From: CAKZQX01 sp034437035
GTDB lineage: Bacteria > Chloroflexota > Chloroflexia > Chloroflexales > Chloroflexaceae
Direction of reading: 5' to 3'
NCBI GenBank assembly: GCA_034437035.1
Contig: DAOTUI010000033.1
Span: 1-57,260 of the forward strand
Length of the DNA: 57,260 nucleotides
In this document: positions 9,450-17,420 of the stretch, piece by piece
Layout of the letters: every line of letters begins with the position of its first letter
Position numbering within the stretch: position 1 is the stretch's first letter
Position numbers and translations under genes: made by a program
The notes under the pieces: generated by a model
Database searches by the model: none
What the model was told of the DNA's origin: nothing
What the model saw: only the letters and a program-made list of their open reading frames with translations

Positions 9450-10897
9450 CACATTTCATTTTGATGGGCCATATGCAGGACCACCCCACGTCGTCCCGGA
9501 ACATGCACCTGCGTCACGACCTCATTCTGAACCGTGTAGACCTGCCCACCTACCTGATCAGTCAGCGTGACACCGTCGGCAAAGGGACCGGCACCGGCAT
9601 CGCCATCGTTCAGCGGCAGATCCAGCGTAACCGACTGCGCTTTGGGATTGAGCAGAATAATCAGGTGCTCGTTTGCATCCCAACGCGCAAATGCAAAGAC
9701 GGAGCGGTTGTTGGAGATCGGCAGCGTCCGGAAGCGCCCGGTACGCAGGGCGGGATGCGCATGGCGCAGAGCAATACAATGCTTAAACCAGGCATACAGT
9801 TCATGGTTCCACTGCGCGGTATCCCAGGGAAAACAGGCACGCGAACCGGGATCTTTAGCCCCCTCCATCCCAATCTCATCGCCATAGTAGATGCATGGCG
9901 CGCCGGGAAAGGTCATCTGAAACAGCACCGCCGGATAGAACCGGCTGACATCGCCCCCGGCCTCGGTGATAAAGCGGACCGTATCGTGGCTCCCCAACAG
10001 GTTGAGCTGCGCCAGAGTAATCTCGCGTTGATGGCGCTGAAACAACTGCGCAAGACCCTGACCAAAATGGACGGCATCAAGCCGCTCGTGGGCAAAAAAG
10101 TTGTGGCAGAGATCGCGCAGAGGATAGTTCATCACCGCATCAAACTGCGTCCCATCCAGCCAGATTGAGGCATCCTCCCAGATCTCGCCGACGATATAGG
10201 CTTCGGGATTGGCTGTTTTTACAACATTGCGAAACTCGCGCCAGAAGTCATGGTCATCAATCTCGTTAGGCACATCAAGCCGCCAGCCATCCACGCCCTG
10301 CTCGATCCAGTAGCGCCCCACATCCAGCAGAAAGCGCCGCACCGGGGGATGCTCCGTGTTGAATTTGGGCAGCGAGCGCAAATTCCACCAACCGACATAG
10401 TTAGCGGGTTTTGTCATATTGTAGGGATGCAGCGGCAACTTCGTAATGTGAAACCAGTTGAGATAGGGCGAGGCGGCGTCATTCTCCAGAATATCATTAA
10501 AGGCAAAAAAGCCGCGCCCACAGTGATTTAGCACCGCGTCGAGAATCACCCGGATACCCCGCTGGTGCGCCTGATCGATCAACTCATGAAATGTCGCCAT
10601 ATCGCCAAAATGGGGATCGATCCGAAAATAGTCATAGGTATCGAACTTATGGTTTGAGGCAGCATGAAAAATAGGATTCAGGTAGAGTGCAGTAACGCCC
10701 AGGTCGGCCAGGTAATCCAGGTGCATAATAATCCCACGCAGATCGCCGCCCATAAAACTCTTCGCCGTGGGCAGGGTGCCCCAGGGCAGCACATTCTCCG
10801 GACTGCGCGCCGGGTCGCCATTGGCAAAGCGCTCCGGAAAGATCTGGTAAAAGACCGCATGTTTGACCCAGTCGGGTGTGGCAAATGTATCAGACAT
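9449..10897 (-). CDS. GH13 neopullulanase/cyclomaltodextrinase-type alpha-glucan hydrolase
   Basis: A cytoplasmic GH13 enzyme hydrolysing alpha-glucans or maltodextrins. It has WVKHAVFYQIFPERFANGD, the neopullulanase-type fingerprint MGGDLRGI, region I DAVLNH, region II GWRLDVPNE with the nucleophile Asp, region III EIWED with the acid/base Glu and region IV LLGSHD. The N-terminal starch-binding module typical of CDases is absent. The start MSDTFATPDW at 10897 is preferred over an ATG at 10918; neither has a clear ribosome site. It is coupled to the downstream GH13-like pseudoenzyme through TGATG. Confidence 0.92.
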   Translation of the reverse strand: MSDTFATPDWVKHAVFYQIFPERFANGDPARSPENVLPWGTLPTAKSFMGGDLRGIIMHLDYLADLGVTALYLNPIFHAASNHKFDTYDYFRIDPHFGDMATFHELIDQAHQRGIRVILDAVLNHCGRGFFAFNDILENDAASPYLNWFHITKLPLHPYNMTKPANYVGWWNLRSLPKFNTEHPPVRRFLLDVGRYWIEQGVDGWRLDVPNEIDDHDFWREFRNVVKTANPEAYIVGEIWEDASIWLDGTQFDAVMNYPLRDLCHNFFAHERLDAVHFGQGLAQLFQRHQREITLAQLNLLGSHDTVRFITEAGGDVSRFYPAVLFQMTFPGAPCIYYGDEIGMEGAKDPGSRACFPWDTAQWNHELYAWFKHCIALRHAHPALRTGRFRTLPISNNRSVFAFARWDANEHLIILLNPKAQSVTLDLPLNDGDAGAGPFADGVTLTDQVGGQVYTVQNEVVTQVHVPGRRGVVLHMAHQNEM

Positions 10898-11099
10898 AGT
10901 GTGAGAAATCTTTAGCATATGATAATAGAAATATTTGCAGGCTGACGCGCCAATTATACCATGGCCCGACCTCCCGGTTCTGCGCCGCCGGTTCCAGTAC
11001 GATGTTGACGACTCTGCGTCCGCCCTCTATACTTACCAGGGCATGCATACGAGTCATGCCGTGTTGTCGGCACTGGTGATGAAAGTTTGGTGGGGACGC

Positions 11100-12959
11100 G
11101 TGGAAGATCAAGCAGCAATTGGCTATTTTCTCCAGCAGCATCCGCCCTTCAACCATTTATCGGCGGCGCAGGTGCAGCATATTGTGGCCGCTATTCAGGT
11201 CAAGCCGTTTACAGCGGGGGAGTATGTCTTTACCTCGGGCAGTAAACCGCTGGCCTATCTCTATATTGTGCGGCAGGGTAATATCGACTTGCTCCGCGAA
11301 GATGGGCTGTCCAGCACGGTTGTCGATACCTTTGGGGAAGGTGGGATCTTTGGGCATCCTTCGTTGATCCGGCGACAGCCACCAATCCTTACCGCCCAGT
11401 CACGCGGCCGCGCACTACTCTACCTGCTCCCGGCGGCGATGTTTCATCAACTCTGCCGGGATATGCCCGATATCTGGGAGTTCTTTACCTTATCGGCAAT
11501 TGAGCGGATGGGGAATGCGTTTCATGAGCGACAGACGACCACCGCGCCCGAACTGTTTGGCACGCGGCTGGGCGATCTGGAGTTTCATGAAGTGCTTACG
11601 GTGCCCCCGGAGATCAGTGTGCGCGAGGCGGCCCAGATTATGCGTGACCGCTACCTCTCCAGCCTGGTGATCGAGTCGACGCCGCTGGGAATTATTACCG
11701 ACCGCGATCTGCGTAGCCGGGTGCTGGCTGCCGGCATCAGCGACAGCACGCCGGTCGCCGAGGTTATGTCAACTCCCGCGCTCACGCTCTCAAGTGACCA
11801 GTTGGTGTTCGAAGCACTGGTGCTGATGTTGCAGCGGCGCATTCATCACCTGCCAATCACGGAAAACGGGCAACTGGTGGGGATGGTAACGGATACGGAT
11901 ATCTTGCGGCGGCAGAGCCGTAGCCCGCTCTTTTTGCCGGATCAGCTTGATCGCGCACGCACGCTAGATGAACTGCGCGCCTATAACGACCAGGTGACAG
12001 CCACCGTTGGCGCGCTCCTGGATGCCGGGGCGCGGATCAGCGATATCGGGCAGGTGGTCGCCGTGGCGAATGATGCGCTGCTGATCCGAGTGCTGCGTGA
12101 CGTTGAGCAAGAACTGGGTGCGCCGCCCTGCCCGTATGCCTGGCTGGTGATGGGCAGCGAGGGCCGCTATGAGCAGACACTGCGTACCGATCAGGATAAC
12201 GCCCTGGTCTATGCCAATGATGCCCCGCCCGAAGCTGAACCTTATTTTGCCGAGCTTGCGGAGCGTGTGGTAGCCCTACTGGAAACCTGTGGCGTTCCGC
12301 GCTGTCAGGGCAGCATTATGGCAACCAACCCGGAGTGGCGGCAGCCGCTGTCGGTCTGGGAGAGCTACTTTCGGCACTGGATCCGTCTGCCGGAAGAGGA
12401 AGCCCTGCTACGCGTCGGGATCTTCTTTGATTATCGGCAGGTCTATGGCAAACTGGATGTCGAGCCGATCCTGCGCCCCCTGATTGAGAGTGGCCGGCGG
12501 GAGCGCATCTTCTTGAGTCGGCTGGCGCGGGCAGCACTGCGGCAGTCGCCGCCGATCGGCTTCTTTCGCCAGTTTGTGGTCGAACAGCATGGCACTGCGC
12601 GTGACCTGATCGATCTCAAGGAGCGCGGGACGGCGCTGATTGTAGATCTGGCGCGGCTCTTTGCGCTGGAAGCGGGGAGCGCCGTCACCAACACGCCGGC
12701 CCGCCTGAATATCGCCGCCGGACGCAGCAGCCTGAGCGAGAAGGGCGCGGAAGAACTGTCCGCAGCATTTGAGCTGATCAGCCTGCTGCGCCTGCGCCAC
12801 CAGTACCAGCAACTGCAGCGCGGCGAGGAGATGACCAACCAGATGCCGGTTTCCCGGCTGACCAAACTGGAGCAGGAAGAATTGAGGCGCGCATTCCGAT
12901 CGGTTAACAACATCCAGCGGAGTGTTGAATTCTCGTTTCAGACCGCACGGGTTGGGTAA
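11100..12959 (+). CDS. cNMP-binding/CBS/DUF294 nucleotidyltransferase-like protein
   Basis: A 619-residue signalling protein. A cyclic-nucleotide-binding fold covers residues 10-130 (PLAYLYIVRQGNIDLL, DTFGEGGIFGHPSL). Two CBS domains lie at about 155-275 (GIITDRDLRSRVLA, GMVTDTDILRR). A GlnD-like DUF294 nucleotidyltransferase domain has GSEGRYEQTLRTDQDNALVY near residue 350, followed by a DUF294 C-terminal helical domain. The GTG at 11100, behind GGGGAC, gives the natural N-terminus (EDQAAIGYFLQQHPPF). The frame stays open upstream, so a longer form is possible. It is transcribed divergently from the GH13 pair. It probably senses nucleotides; its target is unknown. Confidence 0.85.
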   Translation: MEDQAAIGYFLQQHPPFNHLSAAQVQHIVAAIQVKPFTAGEYVFTSGSKPLAYLYIVRQGNIDLLREDGLSSTVVDTFGEGGIFGHPSLIRRQPPILTAQSRGRALLYLLPAAMFHQLCRDMPDIWEFFTLSAIERMGNAFHERQTTTAPELFGTRLGDLEFHEVLTVPPEISVREAAQIMRDRYLSSLVIESTPLGIITDRDLRSRVLAAGISDSTPVAEVMSTPALTLSSDQLVFEALVLMLQRRIHHLPITENGQLVGMVTDTDILRRQSRSPLFLPDQLDRARTLDELRAYNDQVTATVGALLDAGARISDIGQVVAVANDALLIRVLRDVEQELGAPPCPYAWLVMGSEGRYEQTLRTDQDNALVYANDAPPEAEPYFAELAERVVALLETCGVPRCQGSIMATNPEWRQPLSVWESYFRHWIRLPEEEALLRVGIFFDYRQVYGKLDVEPILRPLIESGRRERIFLSRLARAALRQSPPIGFFRQFVVEQHGTARDLIDLKERGTALIVDLARLFALEAGSAVTNTPARLNIAAGRSSLSEKGAEELSAAFELISLLRLRHQYQQLQRGEEMTNQMPVSRLTKLEQEELRRAFRSVNNIQRSVEFSFQTARVG

Positions 12960-13000
12960 TGGTGTTGCATGGCCATGCCTTGCAATCACTCGTAGGAAGC

Positions 13001-13029
13001 TTGACAGAGCCTGTGCATTCTGTTACTAT
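13001..13029 (+). promoter_or_regulatory. Sigma-70-type promoter for the riboswitch-exchanger unit
   Basis: A consensus -35 TTGACA (13001-13006) is followed by a 17-bp spacer and -10 TACTAT (13024-13029). The riboswitch aptamer begins about 7 nt after the -10 box. Confidence 0.85.
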
Positions 13030-13035
13030 GTGAAA

Positions 13036-13143
13036 GCGGTAGGGGAGTAGCCACCCGCACACCACAGGGCGGGCCGGTCAGTCGTCATTACAGGGTAACT
13101 GCCCTCGGCTGATCGTATGTGTTAAGACACTACTGGCGAGACC
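13036..13143 (+). promoter_or_regulatory. yybP-ykoY (manganese) riboswitch
   Basis: The leader carries AGGGGAGTAGCC (13041-13052) and ends with GGCGAGACC, matching the conserved 5' and 3' sequence blocks of the yybP-ykoY motif. Internal hairpins (CCCGC...GCGGG, CAGGGTAACTGCCCT region) lie between. This family is known to bind Mn2+ and to turn on metal exporters. The aptamer's 3' segment is the same GGCGAGACC that forms the terminator's 5' arm, so aptamer and terminator are mutually exclusive. That fits an ON switch with metal. Recognised by eye, not by a covariance search. Confidence 0.85.
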
Positions 13144-13185
13144 ACCACGACATTCGCTGATGCCGTGAGGTCTCGCCTTTTTTTT
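13135..13185 (+). terminator. Rho-independent terminator of the riboswitch expression platform
   Basis: GGCGAGACC (13135-13143) pairs perfectly with GGTCTCGCC (13169-13177) and is followed by eight T. The 5' arm is shared with the riboswitch aptamer, which gives a direct switching mechanism. Confidence 0.88.
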
Positions 13186-13235
13186 GCCTTTCCTCGCGGC
13201 TTAACAGAACTACATTATTCCAGGAGAGGAATTAC

Positions 13236-14366
13236 ATGGATTTTATGACCGTTATTCTGTTAATTATCGGATTGGGATTGCTGGTGGGAGGCGCAGAACT
13301 GCTGGTACGTGGCGCTTCACGCCTGGCAGTTACGGTCGGTATTTCACCGCTGGTTGTGGGGTTAACGGTCGTGTCGTTCGGCACCAGCGCACCGGAACTG
13401 GCGGTTGGTATGCAGTCGGCCTGGGCAGGTGAAGCTGATATTGCCCTGGGTAATGTAATTGGCAGCAATATTTTCAATGTGCTGGTTGTGCTCGGTGCAT
13501 GTGCCGCGATTATTCCGCTGACTGTCTCCCGCCAGTTGATCCGTTTGGATGTGCCGATTCTGATTGGCGCTACGCTGCTGATGCTGCTGTTCGGGATGGA
13601 TGGTCTGCTTGGGCGCGTTGATGGCCTGCTGTTGACCATCGGTCTGATTGCCTACACTGGCTTTACCATCCAGCAGAGCCGCAAAGATATGGCTGAGGAG
13701 AACAGAGTTAACGACGACGCGGATGCTGCGGATGATGTGCCGCTGCCGGTACAAACCCCGCGCGCTCTGCTGGTGAACCTCGGGTTGATTATCGGCGGGT
13801 TGGGTATGCTGGTGGTCGGCGCGGAGTGGTTGGTCAATGGCGCGGTAGCCCTGGCGACATTCTTTGGTATCAGTTCATTAATCATCGGTCTGACGGTCGT
13901 AGCGGTAGGTACATCGTTGCCGGAAGTGGCAACGTCAATCGTGGCTGCGTTGCGGGGCGAGCGCGATATGGCGGTCGGCAATGTTGTCGGCAGTAGTATC
14001 TTCAACATCTTTGCCATTCTGGGTCTGACCAGTCTGGTCGCCCCTGCGGGTATTGCTGTTCCAATGGCCGCAATCCAGTTTGATATTCCGGTAATGCTGC
14101 TGGTGGCCCTGGCCTGTCTGCCGATTTTCTTTACCGGGTTGGTGGTCTCGCGGCGTGAAGGGATACTGCTCCTGGGCTACTATGTCCTGTATGCCCTGTT
14201 CCTCTTCCTGAACGCCGTAAACCATGAAGCATTGGGGTTGTTCAGTGCCGCGATGTTCCTGGTTATGCCGTTAACGATGTTCGGCCTGGTTATCCATGGC
14301 GTGAAGCATGCGCATGCCAACTTGCGCAAGCATGGCAGTATTATGGGTGAAGTCGTTTCACGCTAA
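13236..14366 (+). CDS. CaCA-family cation (Ca2+/Na+ type) exchanger
   Basis: A 376-residue inner-membrane antiporter with two inverted halves of about five helices. The alpha-1 repeat has GTSAPELAVGMQSAW and GNVIGSNIFNVLVVLG. The alpha-2 repeat has GTSLPEVATSIVAALRGERD and GNVVGSSIFNIFAILG. A short charged loop (about 148-175) separates the halves. The ATG follows GGAGAGG. The upstream yybP-ykoY riboswitch implies induction by Mn2+, so Mn2+ export is a reasonable inference besides Ca2+. A close paralogue forms the N-terminus of the MrpA fusion 3 kb downstream. Confidence 0.93.
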   Translation: MDFMTVILLIIGLGLLVGGAELLVRGASRLAVTVGISPLVVGLTVVSFGTSAPELAVGMQSAWAGEADIALGNVIGSNIFNVLVVLGACAAIIPLTVSRQLIRLDVPILIGATLLMLLFGMDGLLGRVDGLLLTIGLIAYTGFTIQQSRKDMAEENRVNDDADAADDVPLPVQTPRALLVNLGLIIGGLGMLVVGAEWLVNGAVALATFFGISSLIIGLTVVAVGTSLPEVATSIVAALRGERDMAVGNVVGSSIFNIFAILGLTSLVAPAGIAVPMAAIQFDIPVMLLVALACLPIFFTGLVVSRREGILLLGYYVLYALFLFLNAVNHEALGLFSAAMFLVMPLTMFGLVIHGVKHAHANLRKHGSIMGEVVSR

Positions 14367-14408
14367 GTGATAATGTAACGTTCAAGTGAACTTGACCGTG
14401 TGCATCCG

Positions 14409-14438
14409 GGCCTGACAGGGCGTGTATCCCTGTCGGGC
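14409..14438 (+). terminator. Terminator-like hairpin after the exchanger gene
   Basis: GGCCTGACAGGG pairs with CCCTGTCGGGCC (one G-U) around a short loop, followed by TGTTGGTTT. It lies about 45 bp after the exchanger stop codon. Confidence 0.65.
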
Positions 14439-14457
14439 CTGTTGGTTTAATTATTTA

Positions 14458-14653
14458 CACAAGTTACGCGGTGGGCATTCAAACGGAACGTTTGATCAGA
14501 TGAAAGGCAGAGTCGCCTGGATGAACAGCCCGATTCACCTCAGGCAGGGCGGAAGAAACCAGCAAAAAGCTACATAATGTACCATGCTGCCGCAGGCGAA
14601 GCCGGATTCGGGTCTGGCATCAGGCCGGAATTGGCTGCACCGCGTAACTTGTG
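14458..14653 (+). mobile_element. Palindromic mobile element, copy A (core hairpin lost)
   Basis: A 196-bp element bounded by inverted ends CACAAGTTACGCGGT / ACCGCGTAACTTGTG and a perfect 7-bp duplication TTATTTA (14451-14457, 14654-14660). Inside are the shared boxes GGCAGGGCGGAAGAAACC and GTACCATGCTGCCGCAGGCG. Compared with copy D (opposite strand) it is highly similar, but about 40 bp are deleted, removing one arm and the loop of the central hairpin. It encodes no protein and lies 54 bp upstream of the UPF0114 gene. Confidence 0.85.
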
Positions 14654-14706
14654 TTATTTACAATTATAACCATGCGTAGCGGATAAATGTAGAATGAGGA
14701 GCGTGT

Positions 14707-15270
14707 ATGCGTAATATTGTGAGTTCGACCCGCTATATCGTGCTGCTTGGTGTGATTGCCAGTCTATTCCTATCCGCAGGGGTATTCTTGCTGGGTTTGA
14801 TCCAAACAGTTTTAATGATAAAAGATACCGTGTATGTTCTAGGTGAAGAAGAGGTCGCCAAGCAGTTTGCAATTGCCGCCATCACAATGGCCGATTTCTT
14901 TCTGATTGCGGTGGGGTTGTATATTGTTGCGATTGGGCTATATGAACTCTTTATTGGGAGTCTAGACTTGCCCAAATGGTTGTTGACAAAATCAATTGAA
15001 GATCTGAAGGAAAAGTTGATCAACGTGATTGTGGTTGTCCTCGCGGTGACATTTTTGTCGGAGGTGACCAATTGGGATGGTACCAGCAACCTGCTGCCGT
15101 ATGGCGCGGCGATCAGCCTGTTGATCCTGGCGTTAACGGCTTTCACTTTCTTTAAGCGGGATAAGAAAGAGCGTGAGGTGGTCTACCCTGATGCACTCGA
15201 TAAGATAGAACTGAAGAAGTCGAGTAAAATGTCCAGTGAGAAACAGTTTATTGGCGAACCGCATGGGTAG
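14707..15270 (+). CDS. UPF0114/YqhA family membrane protein
   Basis: A 187-residue inner-membrane protein. It has four predicted membrane segments (about 10-33, 57-85, 101-121 and 129-148) and a charged cytoplasmic tail. The sequences RYIVLLGVIASLFLSAGVFL, VGLYIVAIGLYELFIG and VVVLAVTFLSEV are typical of YqhA/UPF0114 proteins, whose function is not established. The ATG at 14707 follows GAGGAG. It starts 54 bp after mobile element copy A, so its promoter may lie in or before that insertion. Confidence 0.88.
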   Translation: MRNIVSSTRYIVLLGVIASLFLSAGVFLLGLIQTVLMIKDTVYVLGEEEVAKQFAIAAITMADFFLIAVGLYIVAIGLYELFIGSLDLPKWLLTKSIEDLKEKLINVIVVVLAVTFLSEVTNWDGTSNLLPYGAAISLLILALTAFTFFKRDKKEREVVYPDALDKIELKKSSKMSSEKQFIGEPHG

Positions 15271-15278
15271 CAGCCATA

Positions 15279-15311
15279 TCCGGAGCGTTTGTGTGTGTAT
15301 AACGTTCCGGA
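15279..15311 (+). terminator. Inverted repeat after the UPF0114 gene
   Basis: TCCGGAGCGTT (15279-15289) pairs with AACGTTCCGGA (15301-15311), 10 of 11 positions, just after the stop codon. There is no T-run, so termination is uncertain. Confidence 0.4.
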
Positions 15312-15427
15312 CCTGGCTCAGGATTAGCTCTTCAGGACATGGTCACCGTGCAGCGTCATAGCGTTATACCAGGAGCGTTGAGTGTGGTATAGTGTGCATT
15401 CAAATTTAGCAGATAAAGGGTTTTTCA

Positions 15428-17056
15428 ATGACGCAAACAGATGTGAGTGATACATTCCAAACAGGACAGACACGCCGCAACCGCTTTCAGGTACCGGCCT
15501 GGCTGCATAAGACCAGGTTTATCCCGATCAGTATTATTGGGTTACTAGGGGTTATCCTGTCACTTTTCCAACTGGTAATGCCCACCACCCCTTTGCGTAT
15601 TCATCATACCTGGCTGGATCGCACCCCGGTCACTGTCTTTACTGCCAGGGATAGTGAGCCAGGTCCGGCGGTGGTACTTGCGCATGAATTTGCGGGTTCC
15701 CAGCAACTGATGCTGCCATTCGCCGTAACATTGGCACGTAACGGCTACACGGCGGTAACATTTGACTTCCCCGGTCACGGGCGTAATGGTGAACTGTTTC
15801 CGCAGAATGACAATCGCCAGGTGCAACTTGAGGAACTGAGTTTTGTGCTTAACAAGGTGGTATCGTTTGCCCGGTATCATCCCAGTTCCAACCGGCAGGT
15901 TGCACTGCTGGGGCATGCACTGGGGGCCGATACGGCTCTCTACTATGCGCAGTTGCAACCGCAGGTACGCCAGCAGCAAATTGAAGCGGTCGTGGCGCTC
16001 TCCAAGGATTATGGCGGTGTTGCGCCGAATAATCCCCGTAATTTGTTAGTACTGAATGGCGCACTCGAGTTCTGGCTGTGGGATACCACATTCCAGGTGC
16101 TGGAGCAGAGTAATCTCGAGATGGGTGAAACCGCCGGGAGCTTTGAGAGCGGTAGCGCGCGGCGCGTGGAGCTTATTCCCTGGGTTGAGCATATCGGCAT
16201 TCTCTTCAACCACGCAACGGTGCATGCAGCACAAGACTGGCTTGACCAGAGTTTTGGGCGGGATACCTCGGATAACTTCTACCTCGAAGATCGCGTGATC
16301 TGGATTATACTACTCTATCTCTCGGCGATGCTGCTCTTCTGGCCCTTCTCGCTGCTGCTCAAGCCGGTCGGATGGCAGGAAGAGCAGGTTGTATCGGCGG
16401 CACCGATGAGCCGGTACTGGTGGTGGGGGGTGGCGCTTGCGCCGATGCTCCTCGTGCCGCTGCTGATTTGGGTAACGGCGGCGGATGACTTGCTGCATAT
16501 TCTGGTAGGTGGACCGCTGGCGCTGCATTTTGCGCTCTATGGTCTGTTGACCGGGGTTGGCTTGCTGACGCATCGTCTGCTCCACAAAAGTCCACCGAAG
16601 GCCCGTATACCGACCTGGTACTCGCTGCGCCGGATGTTGCTGATGACGCTGCTGGTAGTGGGATATGTGTTTTTGATTGTGGGTGTGCCCGATCAGGTCT
16701 TGATCTTCAACTACTTTCCGCCATGGCGCAGGATTCTTATTGCGCCTCTGGTATTTCTGCTGGTACTGCCCTATTTTCTGGCAGACGAGCAGTTGACCCG
16801 CCGCCCCGGTGCGCCAAGGCATGCCTATACGATCACCAAGGCGCTGTTTATTCTGTCGCTCGGCATTGATGCGCTGCTTGACCAGAGCCTGGTCGCGCTT
16901 GTGACGTTTTCGCCGTTATTTGCCCTCTTCTTTCTGGTGCATGGCCTCTTTCGCGGGCGGATGTATCAGCGCACGGGGACATTTCTGGTGGGTGCGTTAG
17001 CCAACGCCTTTATCCTGGCCTGGATTGTGACAGCTGTTTTCCCTCTGGTTGCATAG
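15428..17056 (+). CDS. Membrane alpha/beta-hydrolase-like protein with altered nucleophile
   Basis: 542 residues. An N-terminal membrane segment (about 28-50) is followed by an alpha/beta-hydrolase domain (about 70-270) with AVVLAHEFAGSQ (oxyanion region) and FDFPGHGRN. Seven or so membrane helices follow from about 290 to 540. The nucleophile elbow reads LLGHALGAD, with Ala164 where GxSxG needs Ser, so classical hydrolase activity should be lost. The ATG at 15428 lacks a strong ribosome site. No family function is known. It may act as a membrane sensor or carrier. Confidence 0.72.
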   Translation: MTQTDVSDTFQTGQTRRNRFQVPAWLHKTRFIPISIIGLLGVILSLFQLVMPTTPLRIHHTWLDRTPVTVFTARDSEPGPAVVLAHEFAGSQQLMLPFAVTLARNGYTAVTFDFPGHGRNGELFPQNDNRQVQLEELSFVLNKVVSFARYHPSSNRQVALLGHALGADTALYYAQLQPQVRQQQIEAVVALSKDYGGVAPNNPRNLLVLNGALEFWLWDTTFQVLEQSNLEMGETAGSFESGSARRVELIPWVEHIGILFNHATVHAAQDWLDQSFGRDTSDNFYLEDRVIWIILLYLSAMLLFWPFSLLLKPVGWQEEQVVSAAPMSRYWWWGVALAPMLLVPLLIWVTAADDLLHILVGGPLALHFALYGLLTGVGLLTHRLLHKSPPKARIPTWYSLRRMLLMTLLVVGYVFLIVGVPDQVLIFNYFPPWRRILIAPLVFLLVLPYFLADEQLTRRPGAPRHAYTITKALFILSLGIDALLDQSLVALVTFSPLFALFFLVHGLFRGRMYQRTGTFLVGALANAFILAWIVTAVFPLVA

Positions 17057-17080
17057 CACAGATCAGCGTATGGAGTTATG

Positions 17081-17124
17081 GATGTTGCACCTATGTGATT
17101 TTTTAACCACATGGGTGTAACATC
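17081..17124. terminator. 17-bp inverted repeat downstream of the hydrolase-like gene
   Basis: GATGTTGCACCTATGTG (17081-17097) pairs with CACATGGGTGTAACATC (17108-17124) at 15 of 17 positions, and the mismatches are G-U compatible. Six T lie in the loop. It starts 25 bp after the stop codon and is a likely transcript-end structure. Confidence 0.55.
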
Positions 17125-17191
17125 CGTGCCTGTACCCGGCAGGTATCAGTTCCTTCGGTCGTGTAAGCCTTGACGGAAAGTTAAAAAAGTA

Positions 17192-17221
17192 TTGACAAAG
17201 GTTATACATCTCTGCTATTAT
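17192..17221 (+). promoter_or_regulatory. Sigma-70-type promoter of the mrp operon
   Basis: TTGACA (17192-17197), an 18-bp spacer and TATTAT (17216-17221). About 190 nt of transcribed leader would precede the mrpA-fusion start codon. Confidence 0.8.
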
Positions 17222-17249
17222 TGTCAAACATTCTATAGTAGTCATGCAT

Positions 17250-17335
17250 AAATAGCCTGTTGATCAGGCGTCATTCCGGGGTATAACCCCTGATTGACTA
17301 TACCTGGTACAACACTACTGCCAGGATCAACAGCG
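17250..17335 (+). promoter_or_regulatory. Structured leader of the mrp operon, riboswitch candidate
   Basis: CTGTTGATC near 17253 is complementary to GATCAACAG near 17325, enclosing about 60 nt with small hairpins such as GGGGTATAACCCC. No yybP-ykoY core is present. The operon encodes Na+/H+ and CaCA-type transport, so an ion-sensing leader is plausible, but the fold is not matched to a known class. Confidence 0.4.
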
Positions 17336-17420
17336 AATATTTACAATCGGGGGATGCAGGCTGACTGATTTACTGTCTCATCTCATTGCTGGAGATAGTG
17401 TTAAGGAGGAAAATTACGGT

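Noticed and set aside
9449..10918. Longer start for the GH13 enzyme at 10918
   Set aside because: The extra seven residues have no counterpart in the family, and there is no ribosome site at that ATG.
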